DNA of 64,000 nt from Artemia franciscana (Eukaryota; Arthropoda; Branchiopoda; Anostraca; Artemiidae), in contig NW_027062665.1 in the NCBI RefSeq assembly GCF_032884065.1, positions 1,065,060-1,129,059 of the forward strand, in the 5' to 3' direction. The translations under genes were made by a program, and so were the position numbers. The notes under the pieces are model-generated. The model was given only the letters and a program-made list of their open reading frames with translations, made no database searches and was not told the DNA's origin. Numbering within the stretch: position 1 is the first letter of the stretch; each line of letters begins with the position of its first letter. This document shows, one piece after another, positions 9,696 through 20,149 of the stretch.

Positions 9696-10790
9696 TGTAA
9701 ACACGCTCTTTTCTCTTAGTTTCAAATTTCTGTTTTGTATAACTACTTTGCAGCATTTCATACTTCTTTTTCAATTGTATGCTATCAGGCAATTATTTTT
9801 ATTGCAAGTTAAACATGTTCTATTCTTTTTATTTTAAGCTTCTGTGTTAGGTAAATCACACCTGCTTTAGATGTTTTTCTTGCTTCTAGTTCTTTTTTGT
9901 TTTTGTTTATAATTCAGTTCTATTATAGATCCCCAGTTATAAACATAAAAAATTAAAACGGCTTGGAAAACGACTAAAAATAGACGAAGCGAATATTTTT
10001 TGATAGTTCAGTAGAGAAACTGCTCCTTTTAGCTGTTGGTTTTTTGGTTCAAACCCCTTACGTTGCACTTACAGACCTATTTATTCAATTTATACGGATG
10101 TTTATAAAGTTTTACAAAAATCTGGCGATTTTTGCCAAAATAAATAATATCAAATAAAAACAGAATAAACAAACGAAAGACAACTAAAATAAAAGACAAA
10201 ACGTATGATAAAAAAATATTTATTAAAATAAATAAATGTTTAAAATAAAATGAATAAAAATGACTAGCAAGTTTTGTCCCTGAAATTTTGAGAAATACTC
10301 TTTTTTGGTATATTTATTGAAATAAAGAAAAAAACAAATTGTTCTCATAGGTTTTCAAAAAATGTGTTTTTTTATCTTCACAAAAAAAAACTAAGAAATA
10401 TGTAAGTCAATTTTTGTTTAAATGTTCCATGAAATAAACAAATATTTAAAATAAAGAAAAATAACAATATGTAAATAAATATTTTTTAAATTAATGAAAT
10501 GCTCGAAAAGTGGGCTAGCGAGTGTTAAAAAACATTAGAATGTTAAATGGCTCTGGCTTTTTAAAGTAGCCATTCAAAGAAGGCCTTTTTTCATAGATGT
10601 TTATGAAAGATAAGTTTTGGATGCCATATTTTAAAATGTTATTGATAAAATTCATTAATCACTTTTAAGATAAGATCAAAATTTTTTGTTAAAAGCCATC
10701 TAGGTAAAGAGCGATACGGGCAGAATGTATTATGTATTTATTTATTTTTTAATTTTTTTTACTGACCAAGACACTTCGTATAGAATAGGT
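9696..10790. other. AT-rich intergenic, no gene seen
   Basis: Long AT-rich stretch with many AAATAAA-like words and no supported exon or defined repeat. Confidence 0.4.
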
Positions 10791-10797
10791 GGTCGTA

Positions 10798-11920
10798 GAA
10801 ACTTCAAATGGGAATCATTCAATTTGAGATTGAAAGTTCTAGTGGCCTTTTCGAGAGTCAAAAGTGATTGGAGAGCACCCCCCTCTAATTCCTATGATTT
10901 CCTCAACCACATCCAATTAAAGTTCTGTTTGGCCATTTTGTTTAGCATAGTTGAAAAGTTCATTAATTATGTCTTTGGGATTACAACCTCACCAAAGCCC
11001 TCAGTGCAAGGGCTGTAAATTATACTGCTTGCCCATTATTAGAATATAAGGTTTTTATGGAGGGGGTGGTCATACAAAATTGGGAGGGGGCCCATTTGAT
11101 TGGAAATCAGGAGTTCTAGTGCCTTTTTTAATAATCAAAAGTGTTCTGAGATTAACTATCCCCCCCCCCCCGTCCTCTTTTCCCAAAATGCATCTGATAC
11201 AAATTTTGAGATAGACATTTTGTCCAAAAATAGTCCAAAAGCCAAATTAAAATGCTTTTGGGGTTGACACAACCTCCCAGAGTCTGGAGGCAAGGGTTGT
11301 AAGTCATACCCCAGGGGCATATAAGGTCCTCATGGAAGGGTTGGTGGTATAAACTTTAGAGGAGGCTCATTTGTTTTTAAATTGAAAGTTCTAGTTCCCT
11401 TTTAAGAGTCAAAAATGAAAGTAGGGCAGCGATCCCTCGCCCTCACACCCTCTTTTTCCCAAACGCATCGGATCGAAATTGTAAGATAGCCATTTTGTTC
11501 AAAATAGTCTAAAGAACAAATAACAATGCATTCAGACTTGACACCCCCCAGAACCCAGAGGTAAGGGTTGTAAGTTATGAGAGGGGCATATAAGGTTTTT
11601 ATGGAACGGTTGGTCGTATAAATTTCTGATGGGGCTCAATTGATTAGAAATTAGAAGTTGTAGTGCCGTTTTTAACAGTCAAAAGTGATTGGAGGGCAAA
11701 CAGTCCCACCCCCCACATACATCGTTTCCTAAAATGCTTTCTTTTAAAATTACAAGAGCCAATTTTTACTAAGCATTGTTGACAGGTCCAGTAATTATGT
11801 CTTTGGGGATGCCGACCCCTCAAAGCTCTGAGGGAAAGGGCTGTAAGTTGGATATTTCGTCCGTTGTTCACACATAGTATATGCTATTGAGAAAGGTAAG
11901 CATGTCTGACGTTTACTTTA
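10798..11920 (+). repeat. Four tandem units of about 270 bp
   Basis: Units begin at about 10798, 11078, 11352 and 11620. Each has, in order: GGGGCTCATT-like start, GAAAGTTCTAGTGCC, a GAGTCAAAAGTGATTGGAGG block, a C-rich run, GATAGCCATTTTGTTC, TTATGTCTTTGGGG, an AAGGGTTGTAAGTTAT block and ATATAAGGTTTTTATGGA. Divergence between units is substantial, so the array is old. Single or partial units recur at 12.18-12.45, 24.83-24.96, 27.99-28.33 (reverse), 40.74-41.16 and 60.23-60.33 kb, and related blocks lie inside the long repeat. Confidence 0.85.
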
Positions 11921-12102
11921 CAAAAAGACGACTCCGGGTGAGCCTTTCAGAGAATGTTGAGGGGAGTCTTGAACTAAATCAATACACTTTATGTATATGC
12001 ATACGGGTTGTCAAAAGGGTATAACTCAGGAATAACTAATTATATTAATTTGGAAATGATAAGGGAGATGATTGATTGACCGAAAAGGTAATATCTGCAC
12101 GC

Positions 12103-12160
12103 TACTGCTACTACTACTGCAACAATTACCACAGCTACTACAACTATCAGTATTATAGGT
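12103..12160. repeat. Degenerate (TAC)n triplet repeat
   Basis: CTACTGCTACTACTACTGC and later CTACTACAACTATC form an imperfect TAC array. This resembles, on the other strand, the (TAG)n tails of the local LINE family, but no LINE body is recognised beside it. Confidence 0.5.
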
Positions 12161-12179
12161 AGCGCTGCTCTATAATAGA

Positions 12180-12655
12180 TTGCATAATCATTAAAACTTT
12201 TAAATGAGCTCATTCAATTACAAATTATGTTTCTAGTACCCTCTTTAAGGGTCATAAGCAATAAAAGGGTAAGCAACCCTTTTGCCAAACCCATTAATTT
12301 TCAAAACACATCCAATAACAATATTGAGATAGCCATTTTATTCAGCATAGTTGAACAGTCAAGTAACTATGTCTTTAGGGGTATAGAGTATTTCAAACCC
12401 TCCGTAGTATTTGTACCCCCACACATAGTATTTGTTTCTGGAAAAATATGAATTTTTCGTGGGGGAGTTTTCCGCAGGGTAAGGGAGATCGCCTTGGGGA
12501 AGTTTCTGTGAGGAGAAAATTTGTGTGAATAATTTACTTACAGCGGTTGTATATTTTCTACGATGGGGTGTATTCAGGAAGTATTTTCCAGAGTGGGATG
12601 TTTTCCGCGGCGGGGTATTTTCCGGGATAGGGGTAGTTTCGTGGGGGTAAACACT
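12180..12655 (+). repeat. Partial 270-bp-family unit plus G-rich TTTTCC array
   Basis: 12200-12450 carries the 270-bp unit blocks (TTCTAGTACCC, GATAGCCATTTTATTCAGCA). From 12450 to 12650 a chain of short GGGG-N-GTTTTCC motifs recurs about every 20 bases. This looks like the same G-rich segment seen in the long repeat. Confidence 0.6.
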
Positions 12656-12659
12656 AAAA

Positions 12660-14085
12660 CCTTTCAATCTAATAAAACCATTCTAGGCAATATCAAGAAA
12701 CGACAACTGTGCTGGTTTTGCGGCGTCAAGTGAGTGGAGGGCGAGGTTTTCAAGTGAGTGGAGGGAGCCAACTCTGAAAAATCATGCATGAAGGATTTGT
12801 TCATTGCCTACATCAACGAGTCAGATCAGAGGAAATTATACACGTGAATAATAATTTCTAACTTAAGCCAGTAGCGTCCAGTGTTCCCATCTGGGAACAC
12901 CTTACTTTAAATTTGTATGACTAACACGGTAGCAACTAGGGCAAATTTTAAGCGTCTCATAAACTGTCATAAGTATCAAAGAAGTTCTCAAATTGTTTCG
13001 GACTTGAATTTGGTTTAGTTTGGTTCTCTGGATATTTCGAAATATGGAAAAAAGAAAGTTTTTGAAAGCTATCTGTTTCTAATGGAATACCAGGGAAGGT
13101 AAGTGGTTGAAACCTCTCGTTTTAGCGTTTTGTTGTTCTATTATAACCACTCTTCAAATCTATGAAACAATTGAACCAAAATATCTACAAAAAGAAAAAT
13201 ACTATCAATTAACCAAAAGAGTTTCCAACCGGGAAATTTGGGCGTTTCGCAGACCTAAAATTTTCCACATGCTTTGTAGCAGGCGATCACTTCTGTTTTG
13301 CAGATGGGTCCTAAGAAATACCTTTCTATCAAAGAAACTGTAGCTATGGTGGACGAAATAATATGCGATGTGACAGACATTGATATGGTCATTATCTATT
13401 TATCCCCAATAGTTTCGGAGTAATAATAAACAAAATATGGGGGCAATAGAGGAGTAGTCAATGACGAAGGGGAGGGAGACAAGGGCAATAAAAAAATTCA
13501 AGTCTTCCAAGTTGTCTTGCAGGGACGATAGAGCTTGAGATACTTGATACTTGTGAATCTGCCAGCCTGCGTCGACCTTATCAATCTGGGTAGTTTCTAA
13601 CTTCCACATTATGTTCGAATAACATAGACGACATTCCACTAGGACTTCTTCCTAGGAAGCTGGTATTCTACCTAGCATCTTACTACAGTTAGGCAGCTCA
13701 ATAAGATAGGACATGTGAATTAGCTCTCCCAAATCCCACACGGCAAACTCAAATGTCCAAAACATTTCCCAAAAATCCCCTTTGTAATGTGTTTCCCCTC
13801 CTGTAACCCATCCTTATCATACCCCTATCAATGACTCCCAGAAACCGTTCCCTAAATCGATGGGCTCTTAAGAAAGAGAATAAAAAAAGCAGCCCAAAAA
13901 GAAAAAAAAGAAAACACAATCTGAAGATGAAGATCTAGCAAGCAAGTTTAGTTATATGATTAATTTTTTCCTGAAAACGAGGTTTATCTTGTAATTTTGT
14001 TGCAAAATGATCCGTAAACTGATGGTGCAAGCAGTTTCATGTTTGAATCTCTAAAAGATCAAGAGCAAAATCTTGGGTAAAGGGG
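12660..14085. other. Intergenic, little recognisable
   Basis: Apart from the short ORF at 13304 and a small local duplication (CAAGTGAGTGGAGGG twice near 12727 and 12750), no gene or defined repeat is visible. Confidence 0.35.
13304..13423 (+). pseudogene. Short exon-like ORF, possible transposase N-terminal relic
   Basis: ATG follows directly on a 3'-splice-like TTCTGTTTTGCAG and opens 39 codons before TAA. The peptide contains KETVAMVDEI and DIDMVIIYLSP. Acidic 'DIDxVxxxPP' stretches are known near the N-termini of piggyBac-type transposases, but the similarity is weak and nothing downstream supports it. I list it as a tentative relic. Confidence 0.18.
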
Positions 14086-14089
14086 CTGC

Positions 14090-15020
14090 TTAACCAAGGG
14101 CGCCAATGTTACTTAAGGTGGGCACCAAATTACAATGTTTATTTTAAAAATGAAAAAAGAAGAAAAAGAACGGAATAAGTGTGCCAGAAGTGTCTTAGGA
14201 GGAGGGTCACTCCCCCCGACCTCGTGTATCTGTTCCTGGCCTAAATTGCTGTTGCTTCTTTCACTCATCTAATTTAAACCAAATTAGCTACATAATTAAA
14301 ATAAATAGATAGATAGATTTATTCACACGAGAGCCCTATTGGGTCATTCGCTATTTAATTAGTCACAAAACAAAAATTAACGATTTTTTGAGGGTGGAGG
14401 GGGGTTTATTATCAGTCAAAACTTACCTTTTGATTTCCGGGTATTTTTGGATATTTTACCAAAATATTCGGAAATATCCTTCGATCCCCCTGCACATTCA
14501 GTCATCAGTCTTTGCCTCTTATCAATTCCATGCTCGTGTTCAGAATTTTTATTTTTATCCGTTTTGAACTTTTAACTACAAGGCTACTTTTCGATATGTC
14601 ACTGTGAATAGACAAATAGCTATAACTGTGTTACCACCTTTATGAAACGTGTTGAAGATACCCCTTTTATCTTCAAAAGGTGTTTCTATTTTTGTGAAAT
14701 AGGGGAAAGTTTCCTGTTCGTAGAAAAATAATTGCAGTAATTAAAGATTTTTATGCCAATTTTGCAGATATATACTGAACCAACTGAAAATGAATAGCTT
14801 TTGTCTATTTTAAGTTTCAACTTTGCTCTTAGCATTCATGGGAAAGCTTTGCTTTTAGTTGTTAATTGGGTAAATCACCTACGAATAATTGATCAAAATG
14901 ACAAGTATACTTAAAAAAGAGTAAAAAAGGAAAAAGGAACGGAATGCGAATGAGGGCGTCAGAAAAAATTGGGGGATGGGCCTAAGGCCCCCCGGCCTCC
15001 TGGATGCGTTTCTGAATCGC
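14090..15020. repeat. Two related copies of an unclassified repeat
   Basis: 14130-14240 and 14915-15020 share an A-rich GAAAAAGGAACGGAAT lead, then GTCAGAA / GCCAGAAG, a GGGGG(A/G)-rich stretch, CCCCC(C/G)G-CCTC and CCTGG. The pair is separated by about 700 bases of AT-rich DNA that carries a short AGATAGATAGAT run near 14305. Confidence 0.5.
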
Positions 15021-15299
15021 CTAGGGTTGGTATTCTCGTTAAAACTAAAGGAAAAGCGTGTTGAAAAGAAATTGCTGAAAGCACGAATAAGGGGAAGTAG
15101 GATATCCAGAAGGTAAACAGTCTCTTTTCTGAGTCTCCCAAACCTTCTTTCGATCTCCTTGGGACAAGTAAATGGTAAAGAACCGGGAATGTAATTAATC
15201 GGTAATTAATAAGACGATGCAAAAAGACTCTGGAGAATAGAGGCAAGCATCCTGCTAAGGCTATTACCGATAAATTTATGGGGGTAAATTGAAACATAG

Positions 15300-16030
15300 T
15301 TTGTCAAGTGGTTTACCACTCAAATTCCTCTAATTTCTGCCTCCAATATAAATTTTCCTATGTATTTTTTAATATTTCCTTGACATTTTTTGTAGTAGGA
15401 TCCTGGAGTTTCACGAATTTCTTTTTTCGGTAATTACTATGCTTTACTATCGTCACCCTATCTATCGTTTCTACAACGATTTGGTTTATTTCTGATTGGT
15501 GTCTTATCAATGGACCTTATTAATGGAACACTTTAAATTTGTTTCTAAGAAAGATTTTAAATATTGATCATTTAGTTTTTTTTTTATAAAAGTAGTATAT
15601 ACTAATATAAATATATTGCAGCAATATTCAAACGAGGTTTGAATGAGAAATTCAAAATTTCCTCCAGAAGGGAGAGCAGACTCTTTAGCTTATAATTTCG
15701 CTGTTTATCATGTTTTATCACATATTAACAACGCTGTAACATTAAACTAACAAAAACGCTCAGGACTTTTCCAAACAGAATTCATATACATTAAATTTAT
15801 CCCACTCAATCGTAAGGTATCTTTCTATTTTCTATTAAATGGAAAAAAAAGTGATTAGGCTTATCAATTGTTTTTCCTTATTAGTCGTGAGGAAGAGGGA
15901 TGTATGATGGAAGTATTTTGAATTTAAATGTCTTCCAGTCCGGGTTTAGATGTAGGCTGTATTTCAAAGTTGGCTTAGGATATCTTAATTGTTGATAGTC
16001 TGCTTAGGATATCTTACTGTATATCTTAAA
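15300..16030. other. AT-rich intergenic, no gene seen
   Basis: No supported exon or defined repeat is seen before the duplicated blocks that begin near 16030. Confidence 0.35.
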
Positions 16031-16034
16031 GTTC

Positions 16035-16800
16035 AACTTTGCATGATGGACTCTAGTTAATTGACTTCTTGCTATCTCAGAAAGGGTTTAGTTTAGGAAA
16101 ATGAAACTTTCATGGATGAATCTACAGACTAAAGTATGTCCCGGGAAGATATTTTGAAGAAACTACCTCAACTCCTTCTCCCTATTTTATCTAATCTTCC
16201 TCTTTTCTAGAAATTTTCTTTATGTTGTAAACATGCTCTTTTCTTAGTTTCAAATTTCTGTTTTGTATAACTACTTTGGGTAAAATTCTAGTTAATTGAC
16301 TTCTTGCTATCTCAGAAAGGGTTTAGGCTAGGAAAATGAAACTTTCAGGGATGAATCTACAGACTAAATTATGTCCTGGGAAGGTATTTTGAAGCAACTA
16401 CCTCCACTCCTCCTTCTAGAGGACCTTGACCTTTGATGTCCTTTAAAAATATGTGTGTTATAAAAGTGAAATCTTGCAAAATAGATCTTCTGCTTAATTG
16501 AAGTACAACAAAATTGTTTTCAGCTTCATAACTTTGCTCAATTCCATTTTATAAGGTTTTAAAGACAAGCAAATACATTTCCTAAATTTTGAAAAAAAAG
16601 TTGATATGGCTCAAAATTCTACTCAAATAACAGGAATTGCATTTTCAGAACTAAAGGCAGAGAAAGGGCAACTGGTAACTGAAAATTGAGGTAAAATGTT
16701 TTGTCAAAATTTCAATAGGTATAGACCTGTCATGTAGGCAAATTTCAGGGCCCTCTAGAGAGAGAAGGAATAGAGGCTTCTCTATTTTTTTAACTAGAAT
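16035..16800 (+). repeat. Dispersed repeat with internal duplication
   Basis: TTGACTTCTTGCTATCTCAG, then AAAATGAAACTTTCA and GATGAATCTACAGACTAAA, occurs at 16060-16150 and again at 16290-16380, with a third, shorter match at 18735-18810. The body after 16420 (GACCTTGACCTTTGATGTCC) is non-coding. Confidence 0.6.
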
Positions 16801-17006
16801 TTTACCCCTTAGGCTATGTTGAAAAAGCTAGCAGTAAATTATGAAAAATGGTTAAAAACTGGTAAAAATAAGAAAAACAAGGAAATATGATCCATTGATA
16901 CTGGTGAATATGCTATAGTAAGAATTCCACTGTTTTTTGGTTAATTTCTTTGGTAAAATTCTGGTTAGCTACTTTCTATGGTAAATATATGACTCCATAT
17001 AATTGA

Positions 17007-17356
17007 TTACCAATAAAGTAAATATACCACTTGATGCCCTTTTTTATGCTCTTCACAAATATAATAATTGCTTCTATTGCAAATTTAAGTTTCAGCACTT
17101 TTTGACCTAAACTAAACTAACCTTATTATAAATAATTTTAACACTAAGGAAATGTAGTATTATTTTGATGAAAACAAATTAGAAGATCCAGTTAAATTTT
17201 GTCAGAAAATGACCAATAACTCATGCTTTGATTTAACATTTGTCATTTTTAACAGCTCAAAAAGTGCTTAAATATGAATTTTGTGATAAAAGTGATTATT
17301 TTATTTGTAAAGATCATAAAAAAAGGTATTGAGTGGTATGTTCACTTTATTGGTAA
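17007..17356. mobile_element. Long-TIR non-autonomous DNA element, copy 2 (compact)
   Basis: TTACCAATAAAGTAAATATA at the left end and CACTTTATTGGTAA at the right end frame a 350-base element. Its outer 90 or so bases on each side are inverted copies of one another (CACTTGATGCCC against GGTATTGAGTGG). It ends 14 bases before the Penelope-like element. No clear target duplication is visible. Confidence 0.8.
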
Positions 17357-17370
17357 GTAAATGAAAGTAA

Positions 17371-18712
17371 AACAGTTCAAAATGGGATGATACCTTTTTA
17401 TTGACAGTGAAATATAAAATTATTTAACTGGATATTTTGAACACATATACAGTGTTCATCATCAGCAGTAAAACTAAAAGACATGAATAAAAATAAACAG
17501 AATTTATACCTAATAAACTAATTACATATAGTTTATTACTCTTTTTTTTTCAATGCAACAGCCGAGGCAAATCTCCTTGACCTTTTCGGTTCTTGTTCAT
17601 TAGATTTAACTGACGTATTATGTGGACAGAGGTCATAGCTCTTAGGTGAAGTGATATTTACTTTATTTGACCTCAGTAAATTATCATAAATTGAGTTCAA
17701 TCCAAATTCACCTGTATCTCTGTTTATGGAATTATTCTTGAATAGAATTTTTTAATTTTGATTGTTTCCCTGAAAGTTTGCTTTAAACCTTGGTCCCTAG
17801 AAATCAAAGAAACATTTTCAAACAAAATAAAATGATTTGGAAAATTAAAGATATGCTCTGCAAGGGCTGATGTGAAATCTTCAGGTTTGGTATTTTGCTT
17901 TAAAGGCAATGAAATGGAATTATGATGTTGTAGAAATCTCGTTCTTAAATTCTGGTTAGTACGTCCCACATAAGAGCTTCCACAAGTACATGGAATTTTA
18001 TAAACCCCACTTTGTTGCTCTACGGAAGTCCGATCCTTTCCAGAATTTAAAAAAACTTGCCAAAGTATTACTACCTCTTAAAGCTACCTTTAAACCATTA
18101 TTTTGTAAAATTCTTTTAAGTTTTTCACTCAAACCTGGAACATATGGTAGAGAACAAAAGATATCTTTCTTTTCTGTTGTTTCCAGAATATTGTCAGAAC
18201 ATTCTAGAAATTTTTTCCTTCTTTTTAAAAAAGTCTGGTCAACTAACCAACCCAGATAATGGTTACTTATTAAAATGTCTTTTAGCAATAATAATTCCTC
18301 CTCAATGAATTTTGGAGAACAAATTCTAAAAATGTGGTCAGTTAAAGATATGATTAAACCAATTTTTACTTGGCGGGCATGACCGGAGAAAAATGACAAA
18401 AATCTGTTATTGTTAGTAGGTTTTCTGTAAATCTTAAAATCCAGACTATTTTCATTTTTTAATAGAAGGACATCCAGAAAAGGAAGTTTATTATCCTCTT
18501 CTAATTCTATTGTAAATTTTAAATCCCCTCCCCAAAAATTAAGATGTTCTAAAAAACTTTTTAATTTCTCCACCCCATAATTCCATACTGAAATTATGTC
18601 ATCCATATATCTCCCCCAAAATTTATGTTTTAAAAAATATGAATCTAACGCTATTGTTTCAATATTTTCTACAAAACAATTTGCTAATAAAGGACTTAAA
18701 GGGGCCCCCATA
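17371..18712 (-). mobile_element. Penelope-like element, 5'-truncated, RT plus GIY-YIG
   Basis: The minus strand encodes the C-terminal half of a PLE reverse transcriptase (MGAPLSPLLANCFVENIE, the catalytic GRYMDD box, KLPFLDVL, YRKPT) at 17998-18711. A GIY-YIG endonuclease part follows (SYVGRTNQNLRTRFLQHH) at 17724-18000. The terminal region (17371-17475) carries the same sequence as the PLE ends at 49.75 and 57.46 kb, with a decayed hammerhead-like core. PLEs are retroelements related to telomerase RT. This copy is truncated and its reading frame is broken, so it is dead. Confidence 0.85.
17423..17473 (-). ncRNA. Decayed hammerhead-ribozyme-like motif in PLE end
   Basis: On the minus strand TTTTACTG is followed by CTGATGA, a perfect six-base-pair stem (GAACAC/GTGTTC) and then CAGTTAAA, which closes stem I with one mismatch. 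The conserved GAAA core reads AAAA, so cleavage is not expected. Confidence 0.55.
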
Positions 18713-18730
18713 GGGGGCCCCTTTAAGTCC
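18692..18730. repeat. Perfect 18-bp inverted repeat at the PLE breakpoint
   Basis: GGACTTAAAGGGGCCCCC at 18692-18709 is followed after ATA by its exact reverse complement at 18713-18730. The left arm is PLE coding sequence (Met-Gly-Ala-Pro-Leu-Ser region). The right arm joins directly to a different dispersed repeat. Confidence 0.95.
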
Positions 18731-18734
18731 CCTT

Positions 18735-18845
18735 TTTGCTATCTTAGAAAGGGGTAAGGTTAGGAAAATGAAACTTTCAGGGATGTATCTACAGACATTA
18801 GTATGTCTTATGAAGATATTTTGAAGTACTTACCTCCTGTCCTTT
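18735..18845 (+). repeat. Fragment of the 16-kb dispersed repeat
   Basis: GCTATCTTAGAAAGGGGTAA, AAAATGAAACTTTCAGGGAT and CTACAGACATTAGTATGTC match the repeat at 16.06-16.40 kb. Confidence 0.65.
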
Positions 18846-18875
18846 GGTAAATTGTTTGTTGTTTATATTATTGAC

Positions 18876-19410
18876 TTACAAATAAAGTGAACACACCACT
18901 CAATGCCTTTTTTATGTTCTTCACAAATATATTAATCACTTCCATTGCAAATGAAAATTTAAGCACTGTTTTAGCTCTTGAAAATGAACAAAATATTTAT
19001 AGTTTTTGGATATAAAAAAGACTTAAAACATTGGTCTCAAACTTACTGTTTCATTATAAATCTACTTTTTTATGTTATATAATCCACAAGCACTTATTTT
19101 CCATGATTAAGTGGGATGTATAAATTTGACAATATTATGCTGCTTTCTTCTTCCTTGATGCTGAATGCTTGATTAAAGTATGTGTTTTTGATAAAATATG
19201 AAAGCCAATGGAAGAAGGTGTAGATAAGTATCCCACAAGATTCCAATCCAAAGCAGGATTTAAATTTACAGATATTCAAAATGTTGGCAAATTCAGGTCA
19301 GGTTTGTTTTCAAGAGCTCAAAAGGGGCTTAAATTTGAATTTGCAATAGAAGGAATTATTATAGTCATGAAGAGCTTAAAAAAGTCATCAAGTTCTGGGT
19401 TCACTTTATA
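18876..19410. mobile_element. Long-TIR non-autonomous DNA element, copy 3
   Basis: The left end TTACAAATAAAGTGAACACA and the right end near 19400 (GTTCACTTTATATG) are inverted. Internal blocks match copy 1 closely (AGAAGGTGTAGATAAGTATC, CACAAGATTCCAATCCAAAG). The right terminus has diverged. Confidence 0.75.
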
Positions 19411-20130
19411 TGAACTGCAAGATATTTACCAGGCTATATGGTGTTGCAGATTTTGATCCATTAACAGTTTAAAAGCATGTATGAAGAAACCTCTTTTTGA
19501 AGATTAGGTTAAAGTTTTTACTTCAGTCAAAATGTTTGAATTCAGTCCTAATTTGATTTCCAAATTAATAGATTTACTTGTTTTCTTTCCAGTATTTTAC
19601 AATTCAATAATATGGGCTCAAGGGTTTCTTCTATGTTCTTACAGAACCTGTAAATAGGCTATTGGCAACTTCTCTATTTAGCTGCTTTATTTTATATGAA
19701 AAAGAGAAGTGGTTGAAATTAGCAGTATTTGTACACCAGCAGTGACACCAGACTGATTGTATCCTGGTTTGAAAGGGGGATAAATTTGGTGGCTTTAATT
19801 TAGGTAATGTTTTTAGTCATAAACTAGCTGTATCCATTATAGTTAGAGACTTCACTGGTTCCATTTGGCTTTTTGCTCCTTGCTTTGCTATCTTAGGTTC
19901 ACTATTGTTCCAACTAAGAGTTACAAAGTACACTTTTCTGGTCTCAAAGATTTGGTTTACTATTGACAACGGTTTTTATGGCACTTGGTATTAACCAAGT
20001 GACATATAGCAATTGCAAATTCTGTTGGTCTGTCTGTCCTGGTTTTGCTACTTTAGGCAATTCCAGGTAAGCTAGGAGAATGAAATTTGGCAGGTGTATC
20101 AGGAACTAGGCCAGATTAAATAAGAAATTG
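19411..20130. other. Non-coding, no gene seen
   Basis: No supported exon. From about 20040 a lead-in to the tandem array is visible (GAATGAAATTTGGCAGGTGT, repeated at about 21320). Confidence 0.35.
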
Positions 20131-20149
20131 TTGTTTTCCCAATTTGACC

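Noticed and set aside
14959-15297. 112-codon minus-strand frame with hydrophobic stretches
   Set aside because: No splice context or recognisable domain, and it overlaps a dispersed repeat at its end.
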